A DNA stretch of 6,873 nucleotides from Sphaerochaetaceae bacterium (GTDB lineage: Bacteria; Spirochaetota; Spirochaetia; Sphaerochaetales; Sphaerochaetaceae): assembly GCA_024405065.1 (NCBI GenBank), contig JAKSPF010000065.1, forward strand, positions 1-6,873, in the 5' to 3' direction. Numbering within the stretch: position 1 is the first letter of the stretch; each line of letters starts with the position of its first letter. A program made the translations under genes and the position numbers. Below are positions 6,788 through 6,873 of the stretch, one piece after another. The notes beneath the pieces were generated by a model. It saw only the letters and a program-made list of their open reading frames with translations, ran no database searches and was not told where the DNA came from.

Positions 6788-6873
6788 TTACATCATTCCG
6801 CACAATCTTTACAGATTCGTTCTCAATATTACCGCAAATCTCAAAAAAAAGAAAAGGCTGCAACATCAACCGT
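6774..6873 (-). CDS. C-terminal tail of an unidentified upstream gene (partial)
   Basis: This reading frame enters from the right edge (first full codon at 6872) and stops with TAA at 6776-6774, giving 32 visible residues that end in KIVRNDVNEDS. It overlaps the first 14 bases of the COG4648-type gene, and such an overlap is the norm in this cluster. No motif can be recognised in so short a tail. A competing frame (6873-6841) ends in TVDVAAFSFF and would leave a 53-base gap, which is less typical here. An A8 run at 6843-6850 makes the choice of frame sensitive to a one-base sequencing error. In related clusters this position could hold a carrier protein or another biosynthetic enzyme, but nothing in the sequence shows it. 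Confidence 0.4.
   Translation of the reverse strand, partial: RLMLQPFLFFEICGNIENESVKIVRNDVNEDS

Noticed and set aside
6841..6873. Poly-T run near the right edge on the minus strand as a terminator
   Set aside because: No GC-rich hairpin precedes it, and it lies within what looks like the end of a coding frame tightly joined to the next gene.

Overview
The window is one tightly packed stretch of minus-strand genes. It reads from the right edge to the left edge with no intergenic gap larger than about 6 bases, and neighbouring genes mostly overlap. In transcription order it holds: the tail of an unidentified gene (6873-6774), a COG4648-type membrane protein (6787-6152), a LolA-like periplasmic protein (6152-5511), an MMPL/RND-type exporter (5539-3230), a DUF3261-type lipoprotein (3233-2688), an AMP-dependent acyl/aryl ligase fused to an acyl carrier domain (2681-1272), and two consecutive PlsC/LPLAT-family acyltransferases (1270-635, and 654 to the left edge, where it is still open).

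This gene set matches the accessory and export half of an aryl-polyene-like (APE / flexirubin / dialkylresorcinol-related) biosynthetic cluster. Such clusters combine an AMP ligase, carrier proteins, acyltransferases, a COG4648 membrane protein, a LolA-like protein, an MMPL exporter and a DUF3261 lipoprotein. Their usual product is a fatty-acid-like or polyene lipid that is placed in the outer membrane. No ketosynthase, ketoreductase or dehydratase gene is visible here, so the core synthase would have to lie outside the window. The product class is inferred from this context.

The organism must be a diderm, because LolA-like, lipoprotein and RND-type export proteins are present. The moderately low GC content (about 42-43% by eye) and general style fit a gut-type spirochaete such as Treponema, but no marker gene settles this.

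A working model is that the ligase-carrier fusion and the acyltransferases build or transfer the lipid, the exporter moves it across or out of the inner membrane, and the LolA-like protein and lipoprotein carry it to the outer membrane. The most unusual feature is the ligase. Its N-terminal adenylation core and C-terminal carrier domain are intact, but the protein appears to jump in frame from just before the adenylate-binding YG.TE motif to the GENINP.. motif, and most of the C-terminal subdomain is also missing. The two acyltransferases form a diverged tandem pair, and both are best read from TTG start codons placed behind strong ribosome binding sites.
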